64,000 nucleotides of DNA from Sporobacter sp942492735 (GTDB lineage Bacteria; Bacillota; Clostridia; Oscillospirales; Oscillospiraceae): NCBI GenBank assembly GCA_942492735.1, contig OW818648.1, forward strand, positions 4,139,430 to 4,203,429. Direction: 5' to 3'. The notes beneath the pieces were generated by a model. That model saw only the letters and a list, made by a program, of their open reading frames with translations. It was not told the origin of the DNA and did not search any database. Both the position numbers and the translations under genes were made by a program. This document shows, in pieces, positions 36,457 to 45,081 of the stretch; positions within the stretch are counted from its first letter, which is position 1, and the number at the start of each line of letters is the position of its first letter.

Positions 36457-37107
36457 ATGAACGAAAATGAGAAGACCTACGCGTCAATATCCGTCCAGAC
36501 CTTAAAGCGTCTGCCGCTTTACTTAAACTACCTGAAATCACTTGACAGGGAGAGAACGAAGATCATAGCCTCCCCCGCTATCGCCAAGGCCCTGAGCCTG
36601 AATGAAGTTCAGGTGCGTAAGGATTTGGCTGCCATCAAAAGCGGCGGCAGGCCGAGGACAGGGTACCTTCTGGAAAAGCTCATTGCCGATCTCGATACAT
36701 ATCTTGGTTATGGCAATGTCAACGACGCGGTGCTTGTCGGCGTCGGTCATCTCGGGCGCGCTCTTTTGTCATATAAAGGTTTTGATCAGTACGGTCTGAA
36801 TATCGTCGTCGGGTTTGATACGGATGAGAAGGTGATCGGGACGGATGCCGGTGGAATAAAAATCCTGCATCTGGAGAAAATGGTCAGCCTTTGCCGCCGG
36901 ATGCACGTCAATATTGGTATTATTACTGTCCCCTCCCCAGAAGCCCAGGAGGTCTGCAACCGCATGATTGAGGGGGGCATCCTCGCCATTTGGAATTTTG
37001 CCCCCGTCAAACTCACTGTACCGGAGCACATCCTTGTGCATAACGAGGATATGGCCTCGTCGCTCGCCGTATTATCGAAACACTTAAAGAAAAAGATCAG
37101 CAGATAA
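36457..37107 (+). CDS. rex: redox-sensing transcriptional repressor Rex
   Basis: A 216-residue Rex starting at the ATG set by GAGG at 8 bases. The N-terminal winged helix contains QTLKRLPLYLNYL and the recognition segment LNEVQVRKDLAAIKSGG. The Rossmann domain has GVGHLGRALL (95-104). The C-terminal swap helix is present. Rex binds DNA when NADH is low and releases it when NADH rises, controlling fermentation and hydrogenase genes. It heads the operon of the hydrogenase-like sensor. Confidence 0.95.
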   Translation: MNENEKTYASISVQTLKRLPLYLNYLKSLDRERTKIIASPAIAKALSLNEVQVRKDLAAIKSGGRPRTGYLLEKLIADLDTYLGYGNVNDAVLVGVGHLGRALLSYKGFDQYGLNIVVGFDTDEKVIGTDAGGIKILHLEKMVSLCRRMHVNIGIITVPSPEAQEVCNRMIEGGILAIWNFAPVKLTVPEHILVHNEDMASSLAVLSKHLKKKISR

Positions 37108-37130
37108 CCAAACGAGGGGAGGAGATCGTC

Positions 37131-37388
37131 CTGTCAAATCAAGACCACAACGCGAAGCTCAATCTGAATATCTGCTTTGGTACGAGCTGCTTTATCAGAG
37201 GCGCGCAGCCTCTATACACCGAGCTGATGGAATATGTAAACGAACGCGGCATCGCCGACGATACAGAATTCAAGGTATCCTTCTGCAGCGAACAGTGCAA
37301 AAAAGGCCCGAACCTCTCCGTCAACGGCGTCAGCATCGAGCACTGCACCATTGAAAAAGCCATTGCGGAGATTGAAAAGTTTATCTAA
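37131..37388 (+). CDS. NuoE-like [2Fe-2S] thioredoxin-fold ferredoxin with a CTG start
   Basis: An 85-residue protein resembling the C-terminal half of NuoE/HydC: CFGTSC (CxxxxC) and CSEQC (CxxxC) bind a [2Fe-2S] cluster, followed by VNGVSIEHCT. Between the upstream in-frame stop at 37041 and the conserved domain there is no ATG, GTG or TTG. GGGGAGG lies 8 bases before a CTG at 37131, the natural start. It should carry electrons to or from the sensor hydrogenase. It sits 23 bases after rex. Confidence 0.85.
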   Translation: MSNQDHNAKLNLNICFGTSCFIRGAQPLYTELMEYVNERGIADDTEFKVSFCSEQCKKGPNLSVNGVSIEHCTIEKAIAEIEKFI

Positions 37389-37403
37389 AGATCGTCGACT
37401 TCT

Positions 37404-37481
37404 AAGGCTCCCTCATGAGCGAGCTGCCGCAAAGCGACTTCAAAGAAGTCGCATGGCGACAGCACCTTTCAAAAGGAGCCT
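37404..37481. repeat. AAGGCTCC-type intergenic repeat
   Basis: AAGGCTCC (near 37404) and GGAGCCT (near 37481) are complementary ends, with inner GCGACTTC / GAAGTCGC arms. It shares its ends with the composite repeat near 10.9 kb. It separates the ferredoxin and hydrogenase-like genes. Confidence 0.65.
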
Positions 37482-37575
37482 GAGAAAGAGGCGGCTTCGC
37501 GGAATTCTGTCCCTTTGATTAACTGCTCGGCATCTGATATACTCAATATATAGCCTTAACAGGAGGTGTTCCAAT

Positions 37576-39309
37576 ATGTCGACCGGGCAATCTAATATTA
37601 TGGATCACGAGAAACAGAATACCGTCTATACCGTGACAGCCAACTGTCAGGACTGTTATCGGTGTGTTCGGGTATGCCCTGTCAAAGCCATCAGTGTGCG
37701 CGACGGGCAGGCCTGCATTGAGGACGACCTCTGTATCAAGTGCGGCACATGTGTGCGCGAATGCCCGCAGCATGCCAAGACAATCCGTTCAAGTTTGTAC
37801 GCGGTCAAGGAGCTGCTGGCGTTCGGCAGGATGGTTGCGGCCAGTGTTGCCCCATCGTTTGCCGCCGTTTTTGACGGCTGGCGCGCATCACGGCTGCCGT
37901 CGGCGCTGCGCCGGCTTGGGTTCCAGTATGTCTCGGAAACAGCGGAGGGCGCCCTGCTTGTCACCGAAGAGACCCTGAAGCACACCGACGAAGGCAGCAT
38001 CTGCTCAGCCTGCCCCGCTGTCGTTAACTATATTGAAAAATACCGGCCCGAATACGTCGACATGCTTATCCCTGTTGTTTCACCCATGGTCGCCCACGGT
38101 CGGCTCCTCAAAAAGCGGCTCGGCAAAGATTGCGCCGTTGTCTTTATCGGCCCGTGCGCTGCAAAAAAGCACGAAGCCCAGCGGCCTGAAAACACCGACG
38201 CCGTCGATGCGGTTTTGACCTTTACGGAGCTCCTCAGCTGGTTTGACGAGGAATGCATCGATCTGGCGACATGTTCTGAAAGCGGCTTTGAAAGCTTCGG
38301 CGATCTTAAAAAAGCGCGCCTTTTCCCTCTTCAGGGCGGCCTCCTTAAAACAGGCGATGTCGAATGTGACGGGATGAATGCCGAAATAATACATGTCAGC
38401 GGCGCGCAGGATGTTATCAATCTGTTGGACATTCCGACCGGAAAATGCGGTTATTCCATCATTGAGCCCCTATTCTGCGCCGGCGGCTGCATTAACGGAC
38501 CGGGTATTTCTCTGGATAAGAATATTTTTTTACGCAAGCAGGACATCATATCGTACGCCGATAAGGCATCAGGCGTCGGTGAATCTGATATTGATAGGGA
38601 CATCTCGTCTGGTACGGGCTTTGAAAACAGCCTGAGCGGCCTGATGTCGGAAGAGATCGATGAGAGCCGGATCAATCAAGTTCTGGAGGCACAGGGCAAA
38701 CTGAACCCAGAGCTACAGCTTAACTGCGGAGCCTGCGGGTATGAGTCGTGCCGCGACAACGCAATTGCTGTGGCCAGAGGCATGGCCGAAACGGAGATGT
38801 GCATTCCATATATGCGCCGGCTCGCCCAGCAGCGGACGGACAGAATTATCGAGACGAGCCCCAATGGTGTCGTCATACTCGACAGCGAGCTGACAATTAT
38901 CCACATGAACCCGGCGTTTCAGCACATGTTTATGTGCAATAACGGCATTTTAGGCCGCCGGATTTCCTACCTTGTGGATGCCGACGGCTATGAGAAATTG
39001 GCCTCCGGTTCCGTCGAAAAATACGAAGCCATCAAGAGTAAATACGGTAAAAAGTATCACGAGCAGCTTTATAAGCTGCCCACAGAAAAACAGTTTGTCG
39101 GGATGTATACGGATGTAACGAAGATCCGATTTGATGAGAGCCAGATTGACCTGATCAAGAAGCAGACCGTCGAGCAGGCAAAAGAGCTTTTAGACCACCA
39201 GATCCGATTCTCGCAGGAGATGGCACATTTCCTCGGTAAAAGCACCGCGCGCAGCGAGGATCTTGTCACACGCCTGGTGGATTTATACGAGGAGCAAGGG
39301 CCGCTCTAG
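37576..39309 (+). CDS. hydS: HydS-like [FeFe]-hydrogenase with Fe-S and PAS domains (sensory type)
   Basis: 577 residues; AGGAGG precedes the ATG. Two ferredoxin motifs (24-34 CQDCYRCVRVC, 53-63 CIKCGTCVREC) are followed by a hydrogenase domain with L1 CSACPAVV (143-150), L2 IGPCAAKKHEA (191-201) and L3 LFCAGGCINGPG (299-310). A further Fe-S region CGACGYESC (384-392, plus Cys409) and a PAS domain (about 420-530) complete it. This matches the sensory group C [FeFe]-hydrogenases (HydS), which sense H2 and regulate other hydrogenases. The adjacent phosphatase gene is the usual partner. Confidence 0.9.
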   Translation: MSTGQSNIMDHEKQNTVYTVTANCQDCYRCVRVCPVKAISVRDGQACIEDDLCIKCGTCVRECPQHAKTIRSSLYAVKELLAFGRMVAASVAPSFAAVFDGWRASRLPSALRRLGFQYVSETAEGALLVTEETLKHTDEGSICSACPAVVNYIEKYRPEYVDMLIPVVSPMVAHGRLLKKRLGKDCAVVFIGPCAAKKHEAQRPENTDAVDAVLTFTELLSWFDEECIDLATCSESGFESFGDLKKARLFPLQGGLLKTGDVECDGMNAEIIHVSGAQDVINLLDIPTGKCGYSIIEPLFCAGGCINGPGISLDKNIFLRKQDIISYADKASGVGESDIDRDISSGTGFENSLSGLMSEEIDESRINQVLEAQGKLNPELQLNCGACGYESCRDNAIAVARGMAETEMCIPYMRRLAQQRTDRIIETSPNGVVILDSELTIIHMNPAFQHMFMCNNGILGRRISYLVDADGYEKLASGSVEKYEAIKSKYGKKYHEQLYKLPTEKQFVGMYTDVTKIRFDESQIDLIKKQTVEQAKELLDHQIRFSQEMAHFLGKSTARSEDLVTRLVDLYEEQGPL

Positions 39310-39332
39310 GTTCAAAGCAGAGGTGAAATGAC

Positions 39333-40475
39333 TTGAAATTCTTTGAGGATATCGCTGATCAGGCAATTAAGAACGGGAAAATCGTCTGCGGTGATTTCTA
39401 TCTCTGCGAGCGGACACTTGACTATACAGAATTCGTTCTTTGTGACGGTATCGGGTCCGGCGTGTACGCCAATATCGCCGCCATATCCTGCGCCAGCCGG
39501 CTTATTGAGCTATTCAAAACCGGCGTCTCCCAAGGCGCGGCGTGCGAAATGGTCGCCGATTCGATGCACAGAGCCAGGCAGGAGGATATTCCTTTCTCCG
39601 CGTTCTCCGCCGCAAGGGTTTTGCATGACGGCCAGTTTACCGTCTTTTCCTACGAAGCCCCCGCGCCGGTACTCATCAAGGACGGCACAGCCAGTGTTTT
39701 AAAGCCGCGTTTTTATACAGCAGGCGATGAAGTCATCGGCGAATCATCCGCGACGCTTAACATTGGTGACAGCCTTGTCCTATGTTCTGACGGGGCCACG
39801 CAGGCGGGCCTTGGGCACGGTTATACGTTCGGCATAGGCAGCGAAGGGCTCGCCGATTTTATCAATCAAAGCTTCAGCCGCGGCGTCACCTTACAGGAGC
39901 TGCCGAAGAAAATCATCGATATGACGCAGGCAATTTCAGCTGGGAAACATGAAGACGATACGACCATCGCCATTCTCAACTGCCGGTACGCTCAGGAGAT
40001 TACCATGCTGAGCGGGCCGCCGTTGGCTAAATCAAAGGATCGAGCCTTTGTCGAGCGTTTCATGGCGTCCTCAGGCACGCGCATTGTCTGCGGCTCCACG
40101 ACGGCAGAGATTTTATCCAGAGAGCTGAAAAAGGAACTCCACTTAAAAAGCGCCGGCACCTCCTTTGGCAGTCCGCCGGAGTATATGATGGATGGCGTGG
40201 ATATGATCACCGAAGGCGCTGTCATACTTAACCAAATTTATAATATACTCGGTGAAAACCCCGACCATTTCGCCTTCAGTTCCCCCGTCGAAAGACTCTG
40301 CGCACTGCTTCTGAAGGCTGACGTTATCACCTTCATGGTCGGACGGTCCATAAACGACGCCCATACAGATCTCCTTTTCAAGCAGCTCGGCATCCGCCCG
40401 CGTGACGCCACAATCAAGCTGATTACAAAGCGCCTGAAAGATATGGGAAAGCTCGTCATAGACGAGTATTATTGA
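39333..40475 (+). CDS. SpoIIE/PP2C-type serine phosphatase
   Basis: A 380-residue protein starting at TTG, with GAGGTGA about 9 bases upstream. The N-terminal 230 residues are a PP2C-like SpoIIE domain: the metal-binding Asp segment FVLCDGIGSG, LCSDGATQ and HEDDTTIAIL. The C-terminal ~150 residues are unrecognised and predicted mixed alpha/beta. In clostridia such phosphatases accompany HydS, suggesting that H2 signals alter protein phosphorylation. It is 23 bases after the hydS stop, in the same operon as rex. Confidence 0.88.
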   Translation: MKFFEDIADQAIKNGKIVCGDFYLCERTLDYTEFVLCDGIGSGVYANIAAISCASRLIELFKTGVSQGAACEMVADSMHRARQEDIPFSAFSAARVLHDGQFTVFSYEAPAPVLIKDGTASVLKPRFYTAGDEVIGESSATLNIGDSLVLCSDGATQAGLGHGYTFGIGSEGLADFINQSFSRGVTLQELPKKIIDMTQAISAGKHEDDTTIAILNCRYAQEITMLSGPPLAKSKDRAFVERFMASSGTRIVCGSTTAEILSRELKKELHLKSAGTSFGSPPEYMMDGVDMITEGAVILNQIYNILGENPDHFAFSSPVERLCALLLKADVITFMVGRSINDAHTDLLFKQLGIRPRDATIKLITKRLKDMGKLVIDEYY

Positions 40476-40508
40476 TGATATTGAAAAGGCTTACTGCAGC
40501 TTATATGT

Positions 40509-40611
40509 TAATCGTAGGGCACGATGCCCACATCGTGCCGTTAGCCTTATGCATATCCTCAATGATGCAGGAACGACGAGGCGATGCGGGCATCGCCCCC
40601 TTCTAGATTAA
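40509..40611. repeat. inverted repeat, GTAGGG family (one degraded arm)
   Basis: TAATCGTAGGGCACGATG opens the element and GGCATCGCCCCCTTCTAGATTA closes it. The left arm has an inner palindrome CACGATG-CCCA-CATCGTG; the right arm has diverged. The interior resembles the copy at 26.3 kb. Confidence 0.7.
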
Positions 40612-40635
40612 CGTATTAAAACAACAGAAAATCAC

Positions 40636-40664
40636 TTGTTTACCAATAAAAACAATGCTATAGT
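40636..40664 (+). promoter_or_regulatory. sigma-A promoter of the ABC exporter leader
   Basis: TTGTTT (40636-40641) and TATAGT (40659-40664) are 17 bases apart. Transcription would begin about 180 bases before the exporter start, producing a long leader. Confidence 0.6.
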
Positions 40665-40704
40665 ATCCTGGTAAGAACCATCGTTAAAAGGCGGTAACAG
40701 AATA

Positions 40705-40746
40705 ATGATTACACGCTACCTTTGCAACAATAATAGGATTCGCTAA
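40705..40746 (+). CDS. 13-residue leader peptide ORF in front of the ABC exporter
   Basis: ATG to TAA encodes MITRYLCNNNRIR. AAAAGGCGG lies 10 bases upstream, a usable ribosome site. The stop codon overlaps the first arm of a hairpin that competes with a second one. This is the layout of ribosome-mediated attenuators controlling antibiotic resistance or efflux genes, for example the bmrB leader of bmrCD. No homology is claimed. Confidence 0.55.
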   Translation: MITRYLCNNNRIR

Positions 40747-40774
40747 TCTCAGAGTTCTTCTGAGATAAACTCTG
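40746..40774 (+). promoter_or_regulatory. mutually exclusive hairpins (candidate attenuator)
   Basis: Hairpin A pairs ATCTCAG (40746-40752) with CTGAGAT (40760-40766). Hairpin B pairs CAGAGTT (40750-40756) with AACTCTG (40768-40774). They share bases and cannot form together. A ribosome paused at the leader stop codon would block hairpin A. A third stem, AAGCCGCA / TGCGGCTT (40812-40831), lies just before the exporter ribosome site. Confidence 0.55.
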
Positions 40775-40849
40775 CTTGTCAGGGTTTTATTGCTGTCCCA
40801 ATTTTGTTGTGAAGCCGCATATTTGCGGCTTTGAAAGGTAGGTATTTTT

Positions 40850-42484
40850 ATGCCCAAATCGGGGGATCAATCATATAAAACAGCATTTCATTATCTCGCT
40901 GGGGTTATAAAACCTCACAAAAGATTCTACTTCACCGCGTCGTTTATCGCGCTTGTTCTCACAGGAACGGGGCTGCTGAATACGAAGGTGACGCAGACGC
41001 TAATAAACAACTCAATCAGCGGCGATATATCAGGTGTTGTACGCAGCATTATCCTGTTCGCGCTCATCATCACGGCCAACATGGCGCTCGGCTATATAAG
41101 TGGACGATGCACCGCACGCCTGTCGTCGAACGCCACGAAGGACATAAAGCGAGGCACCGCTCACCGGCTGCTCCATGCCGAGTACGGTGTTTTGATTCGG
41201 GAGAAGGCGGGCGATCTCCTATCCACCGTCAATATGGATTCGCAAACCGTATCAGATTTTCTGGCGGGTGATTTGATACGTTTGTTTTCGCAGACCATGA
41301 TGCTTCTGGGCGCGCTTATATACCTCATCTCTATAAACCCGCTTCTTGCACTCATCACCTTTGCATATACACCTATCGGTATGTTCTTCACGCTGAAGCT
41401 CAACGGTAAAATGAATCGACTGTATCCAATCCGTGCGGCTAAAGCCGGTGAAGCGCTCGCCGTAACAGAACAGGTGCTCATGCAGATTCCGGTTATAAAG
41501 TCTTTTCTTATGGAAAAGAGAATAAAAGCAACGCTCGCGGACAGCTTTGATGACGTTTATAAGACTGAAATGAAAATCGCTCTGCCCGCCGCATTTCTTG
41601 AGCCAGCCTGCCAGTCAACCTCCAGTATCCCGCGTGTTCTTTTTCTGGTAGTCGCAGGACATATGGTAATGCGGGGAGACCTCTCACTTGGCGCCCTGAT
41701 TGCCGTTTTCGATCTCCTTAATTTCATTATCGGCCCAACGGTATATTTCCCGTTTATGCTGAACGGTTTCAATAAAGCAATAGCCTCGATAAACCGATTA
41801 AGGCGTGTGCAGCAGCTGCCGCTCACACAAAGACCGCAAAAGACTTCTTTCAACGGTACGCCGTCCATCGCGATTAAGGCGATGAATTTCGGTTACGCTC
41901 TTGGTCAGCCTATATTCAACAGCTTTTCTTTTTCACATAACGGTACGGGCATTATCGCCATTAAAGGCAAATCCGGCTCGGGCAAAACAACGCTGCTCGA
42001 TCTGATTGCCGGGTTGTATCAGGCGGACAGCGGCGTGATATCCGTCTCCGGGGGTGTTTCGGCGGTGGCGCAGGAAAGCTATCTATTTTCCGAATCCATC
42101 CTCGAGAATATCCAAAAAGGGAGACCGGATGCTGCGGAGGATGATATCATTTCAGCCGCAAATCAATCAGGTGTAGACAGCTTTGCGGATACGTTCAGCG
42201 GCAAGCTCCATACGATGGTTGGAGAAGGCTTCGGAGATTTGTCCGGCGGCCAAAAGCAGCGCATCAGCCTGGCTAGGACAATACTGAGCGACGCTCCCAT
42301 ATGGCTTCTGGATGAACCGACCGCCGCGCTCGATCCCAAAACCGAACAGATTATTATGCAAACGCTGGAAAAACAGCGCGGCAATAGATTGATTCTTGTT
42401 TCAGCGCACAGAAAATTCCTCATAGATATTGCGGACGCCGTTATTGACCTTGATGAAGCAAGGGAGGCGGCGGTATGCATCTGA
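40850..42484 (+). CDS. ABC multidrug-type exporter, half-transporter 1
   Basis: A 544-residue half-exporter: six predicted helices in the first ~310 residues, then an ATPase domain with Walker A GKSGSGKTT, signature LSGGQKQRISLARTIL, Walker B WLLDEPTAALD and a switch His in SAHRK. GAAAGGTAGG lies 9 bases before the ATG. It overlaps the next half-transporter gene by 10 bases, so the two form a heterodimer. The substrate is unknown; bacterial pairs of this kind export drugs, peptides or lipids. Confidence 0.9.
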   Translation: MPKSGDQSYKTAFHYLAGVIKPHKRFYFTASFIALVLTGTGLLNTKVTQTLINNSISGDISGVVRSIILFALIITANMALGYISGRCTARLSSNATKDIKRGTAHRLLHAEYGVLIREKAGDLLSTVNMDSQTVSDFLAGDLIRLFSQTMMLLGALIYLISINPLLALITFAYTPIGMFFTLKLNGKMNRLYPIRAAKAGEALAVTEQVLMQIPVIKSFLMEKRIKATLADSFDDVYKTEMKIALPAAFLEPACQSTSSIPRVLFLVVAGHMVMRGDLSLGALIAVFDLLNFIIGPTVYFPFMLNGFNKAIASINRLRRVQQLPLTQRPQKTSFNGTPSIAIKAMNFGYALGQPIFNSFSFSHNGTGIIAIKGKSGSGKTTLLDLIAGLYQADSGVISVSGGVSAVAQESYLFSESILENIQKGRPDAAEDDIISAANQSGVDSFADTFSGKLHTMVGEGFGDLSGGQKQRISLARTILSDAPIWLLDEPTAALDPKTEQIIMQTLEKQRGNRLILVSAHRKFLIDIADAVIDLDEAREAAVCI

Positions 42485-44115
42485 TCAGAAATCTGAATAT
42501 CCCCACAGTAGTGCGCGCGATGCGTTATATGGGCGCAAGGAGTAAGCTATTCCTCTTCTGCATTTTTGGGTTTTGCGCCGTTGAAATAGCAATGGTGATT
42601 CTATTCACAACCGGGATCAAAGGCGTGGTCGATTCTCTTCAAATGCAAACTGTCGGTCTGTTCTGGACCTCCATCATGTTCATCCTGCTGAGTTCTGCGA
42701 TATGGTGGCTGTACGCGCCGTTTTCATCCTATTTCTGCAGCTATTGTTCAAAAAAAGCGGTTCGTGATACAAACGTTAAGCTGGCGGACAATATCGTGAG
42801 GCTCTCTATGAAAGAGCATGACAGGCGTAAAAAAGGAGAACTGCTCTCAAGCCTATCCAATGATGTCGCCTGCCTGCAGCGCCTGTACGACTTGTATTTC
42901 TTTCAGATTTTCAGGACGGCGCTCGGTGGTATCAATGGCGTCATTTTAATGGCGGTTCTTGACTGGCGTTTTGCTCTGGTGGTGTTTTCAATGGGTAGCC
43001 TGAGCGTGCTGATATCGGCACGTTTTGCCAAAAAGCTTGAGAAAAACGGCGACGCATTGCAGAAAAGTCTCGCTGAGAGCAGCATTGATATATACGAACT
43101 GATTAAAGCCGGAAAAACCATACGTCTGCTGCAGCTCGAAGACAAGATGCTGACAAAAACAAACGACAGTACACAAACCGAAGCCAAGGCGCGAATGGTA
43201 AACGGTAAAATTACAACCGGACTGAACACGATCATATCCGGCGTCAACGCGCTCTGTTATACCATAATTCTGGCTATTGGCGCACTGTTCGTATACATGA
43301 AGCTTTCCGATTGGGGCACAGTTGCCGCGCTCATGGGGTTAAAAGTGACAACCGATATGCTGTTTGTGGAGTTCGGGCAATTCATCGCCGGTATGCAGGG
43401 CTGTATTGCCGGCATGAAGCGCCTAGAAGACATCATGCATACGCCTGCCGAAGGTCCAACGGCGCAAGGTTTTATCGTCAAGGCCGATGATTACCCCATA
43501 ACACTCCAAAACGTATCGTTTTCTTATCATCACGGACCAGTATTATCAAAATTCACAATGCACATGTCACCAAGCGGGATTACCGCGCTTGTCGGGCAAA
43601 GCGGAGCTGGTAAGAGCACTGTTATGAAGCTGATTCTGGGTCTATATGAACCGGACAGCGGCTTTGTCTTCTTTAACGGCGCCGGGCAATGGTCGCTCGA
43701 TGACATCCGAAAAAAGACAGCTTACGTCCCGCAGGACTGTATGCTTTTCCACGCCAGCATCTATGACAACATCGCCTGGGGCAATCCCGAAGCTTCAAAA
43801 GAGGAGGTCGTCTGTGCCGCAAGGCAGGCCGGTGCGTATGCATTTACCGCCGCTTTGCCATACGGATTTGATACCGTTTTGCTAGACGATGGCAAAAATC
43901 TGTCCGGTGGTCAACGGCAGCGGATTGCTATCGCCCGCGCTCTTTTGAAGAACGCGCCTGTTTTGCTGCTTGATGAAATAACGTCAGCCCTCGACAGTGA
44001 GACCGAAGCACAAATCTTACAGACAATTAAAGAAATATCCAAAACAAAACCCGTTTTATTCATCACGCACAAGAAGGAAATCGCCCAGCTCGCGGACACC
44101 GTATACACTTTATAA
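42475..44115 (+). CDS. ABC multidrug-type exporter, half-transporter 2
   Basis: A 546-residue half-exporter with six helices, Walker A GQSGAGKST, signature LSGGQRQRIAIARALL, Walker B LLLDEITSALDS and switch His in ITHKK. Both partners keep consensus catalytic residues, unlike many heterodimers where one site is degenerate. Its ATG lies inside the 3' end of half 1, so translation is coupled. Encoded in the attenuator-controlled operon. Confidence 0.9.
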   Translation: MHLIRNLNIPTVVRAMRYMGARSKLFLFCIFGFCAVEIAMVILFTTGIKGVVDSLQMQTVGLFWTSIMFILLSSAIWWLYAPFSSYFCSYCSKKAVRDTNVKLADNIVRLSMKEHDRRKKGELLSSLSNDVACLQRLYDLYFFQIFRTALGGINGVILMAVLDWRFALVVFSMGSLSVLISARFAKKLEKNGDALQKSLAESSIDIYELIKAGKTIRLLQLEDKMLTKTNDSTQTEAKARMVNGKITTGLNTIISGVNALCYTIILAIGALFVYMKLSDWGTVAALMGLKVTTDMLFVEFGQFIAGMQGCIAGMKRLEDIMHTPAEGPTAQGFIVKADDYPITLQNVSFSYHHGPVLSKFTMHMSPSGITALVGQSGAGKSTVMKLILGLYEPDSGFVFFNGAGQWSLDDIRKKTAYVPQDCMLFHASIYDNIAWGNPEASKEEVVCAARQAGAYAFTAALPYGFDTVLLDDGKNLSGGQRQRIAIARALLKNAPVLLLDEITSALDSETEAQILQTIKEISKTKPVLFITHKKEIAQLADTVYTL

Positions 44116-44147
44116 ACGAGTCGATGACATTGAGCATCGTCTTTCGT

Positions 44148-44303
44148 CCTGTAGGGCGCGGCATCCTTGACGCGCCATTCCTGTTCCTCGCCGCTGGTGC
44201 TGACTGTGGGGCAGGACTTACTCCCGCATCGTTCTCTTCCCTCGGACGTCACAATCTGCCGCGCCAACAAGAACGGCGCGTCTGGGAAGCCGCGCCCTAC
44301 AGG
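44148..44303. repeat. inverted repeat, GTAGGG family, with long centre
   Basis: CCTGTAGGGCGCGGC (44148) and its complement GCCGCGCCCTACAGG (to 44303) form perfect outer arms. The inner parts continue with CTTGACGCGCC / GGCGCGTCTGGG, imperfectly paired. The ~95-base centre looks unrelated to other copies and contains no gene. Nothing else is seen in 44116-44426. Confidence 0.75.
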
Positions 44304-44390
44304 ATAAAGCAAGCTTGTATATTTCTGCGCGCTCCTAATAATAGCATTTATGAACCGTTCAAATAGTGCAACGGCGCACCTCGCGCAATA

Positions 44391-44418
44391 AAGCAGCAGA
44401 CTTGTCGGTCTGCTGCTT
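44391..44418 (-). terminator. Rho-independent terminator after the HTH/membrane-protein pair
   Basis: AAGCAGCAGA / TCTGCTGCTT stem with an 8-base loop, followed on the - strand by TTTATT. It lies 9 bases after the stop of the - strand gene. Confidence 0.75.
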
Positions 44419-44426
44419 GTTGATGC

Positions 44427-44864
44427 TTACATCTTTTTATTGAGCACTCGGTATGATATCAGAAAGACGACAACCTGCAGCCACATCGCACCGACCGATA
44501 TAAATGCCGGTATCCTGTAACCGAGCATCACAAATACGAACGCCATAGCCGCAAACAAAATCGTCGCCGCCATGTTTGAGACAGCATATGAGGCCCTGAT
44601 CACTTGAATATTTCTCTCGTCCTTGCGATTGATTTCTTCTGACTTGAGTTTCTTCGGTGAAGCAAACCGCATGTAGAGCAGCCTGATGATGCCGATACCA
44701 GTAAACGCCGCGCCCAAACCTGTAAACATGCCCATCAGCATGGCGCCGTCCCCGGACATCTCCGGATCTTTCAGTATTCCGATGATACCGAACGCCAGCG
44801 AAACAGCCCCCGCAAGTAGCAGCAGATACCAGTATCTTTTGTTATTTATTGTTTTACAGTACAT
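44427..44864 (-). CDS. small membrane protein paired with an HTH regulator
   Basis: A 145-residue protein with four predicted helices (about 11-30, 44-65, 98-115, 120-142) and a charged loop EEINRKDERNIQVIR between the pairs. The layout resembles DUF2178-type proteins that sit next to short HTH regulators in Firmicutes. Its start overlaps the stop of the HTH gene, indicating co-translation. Function unknown. Confidence 0.7.
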   Translation of the reverse strand: MYCKTINNKRYWYLLLLAGAVSLAFGIIGILKDPEMSGDGAMLMGMFTGLGAAFTGIGIIRLLYMRFASPKKLKSEEINRKDERNIQVIRASYAVSNMAATILFAAMAFVFVMLGYRIPAFISVGAMWLQVVVFLISYRVLNKKM

Positions 44865-45064
44865 TATTCTTCCCCCTCATAAATAAAAATTTCTTCAATA
44901 GCCATGCCGAAATACTTTGCGATTTTAAACGCCAGCAGGATTGACGGGTTATACCGTCCGTTTTCCAGAGAGCCGATTGTCTGCCTTGAGACCTCGAGGG
45001 CATCCGCCAGCTCCTCCTGCCTGATTCCTTTGGCTTTTCTGATTTCTTCCAATCTGTTTTTCAA
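44864..45064 (-). CDS. short Xre-family helix-turn-helix regulator
   Basis: A 66-residue HTH_3 protein. The helix-turn-helix is visible as QEELADALEVSRQTIGSLENGRYNPS. No further domain is present, as in the YozG-type group. It is translated with the downstream membrane protein. The operator-like palindrome in its leader suggests autoregulation. Confidence 0.9.
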   Translation of the reverse strand: MKNRLEEIRKAKGIRQEELADALEVSRQTIGSLENGRYNPSILLAFKIAKYFGMAIEEIFIYEGEE

Positions 45065-45081
45065 TAATACCGCCTCTTTTT

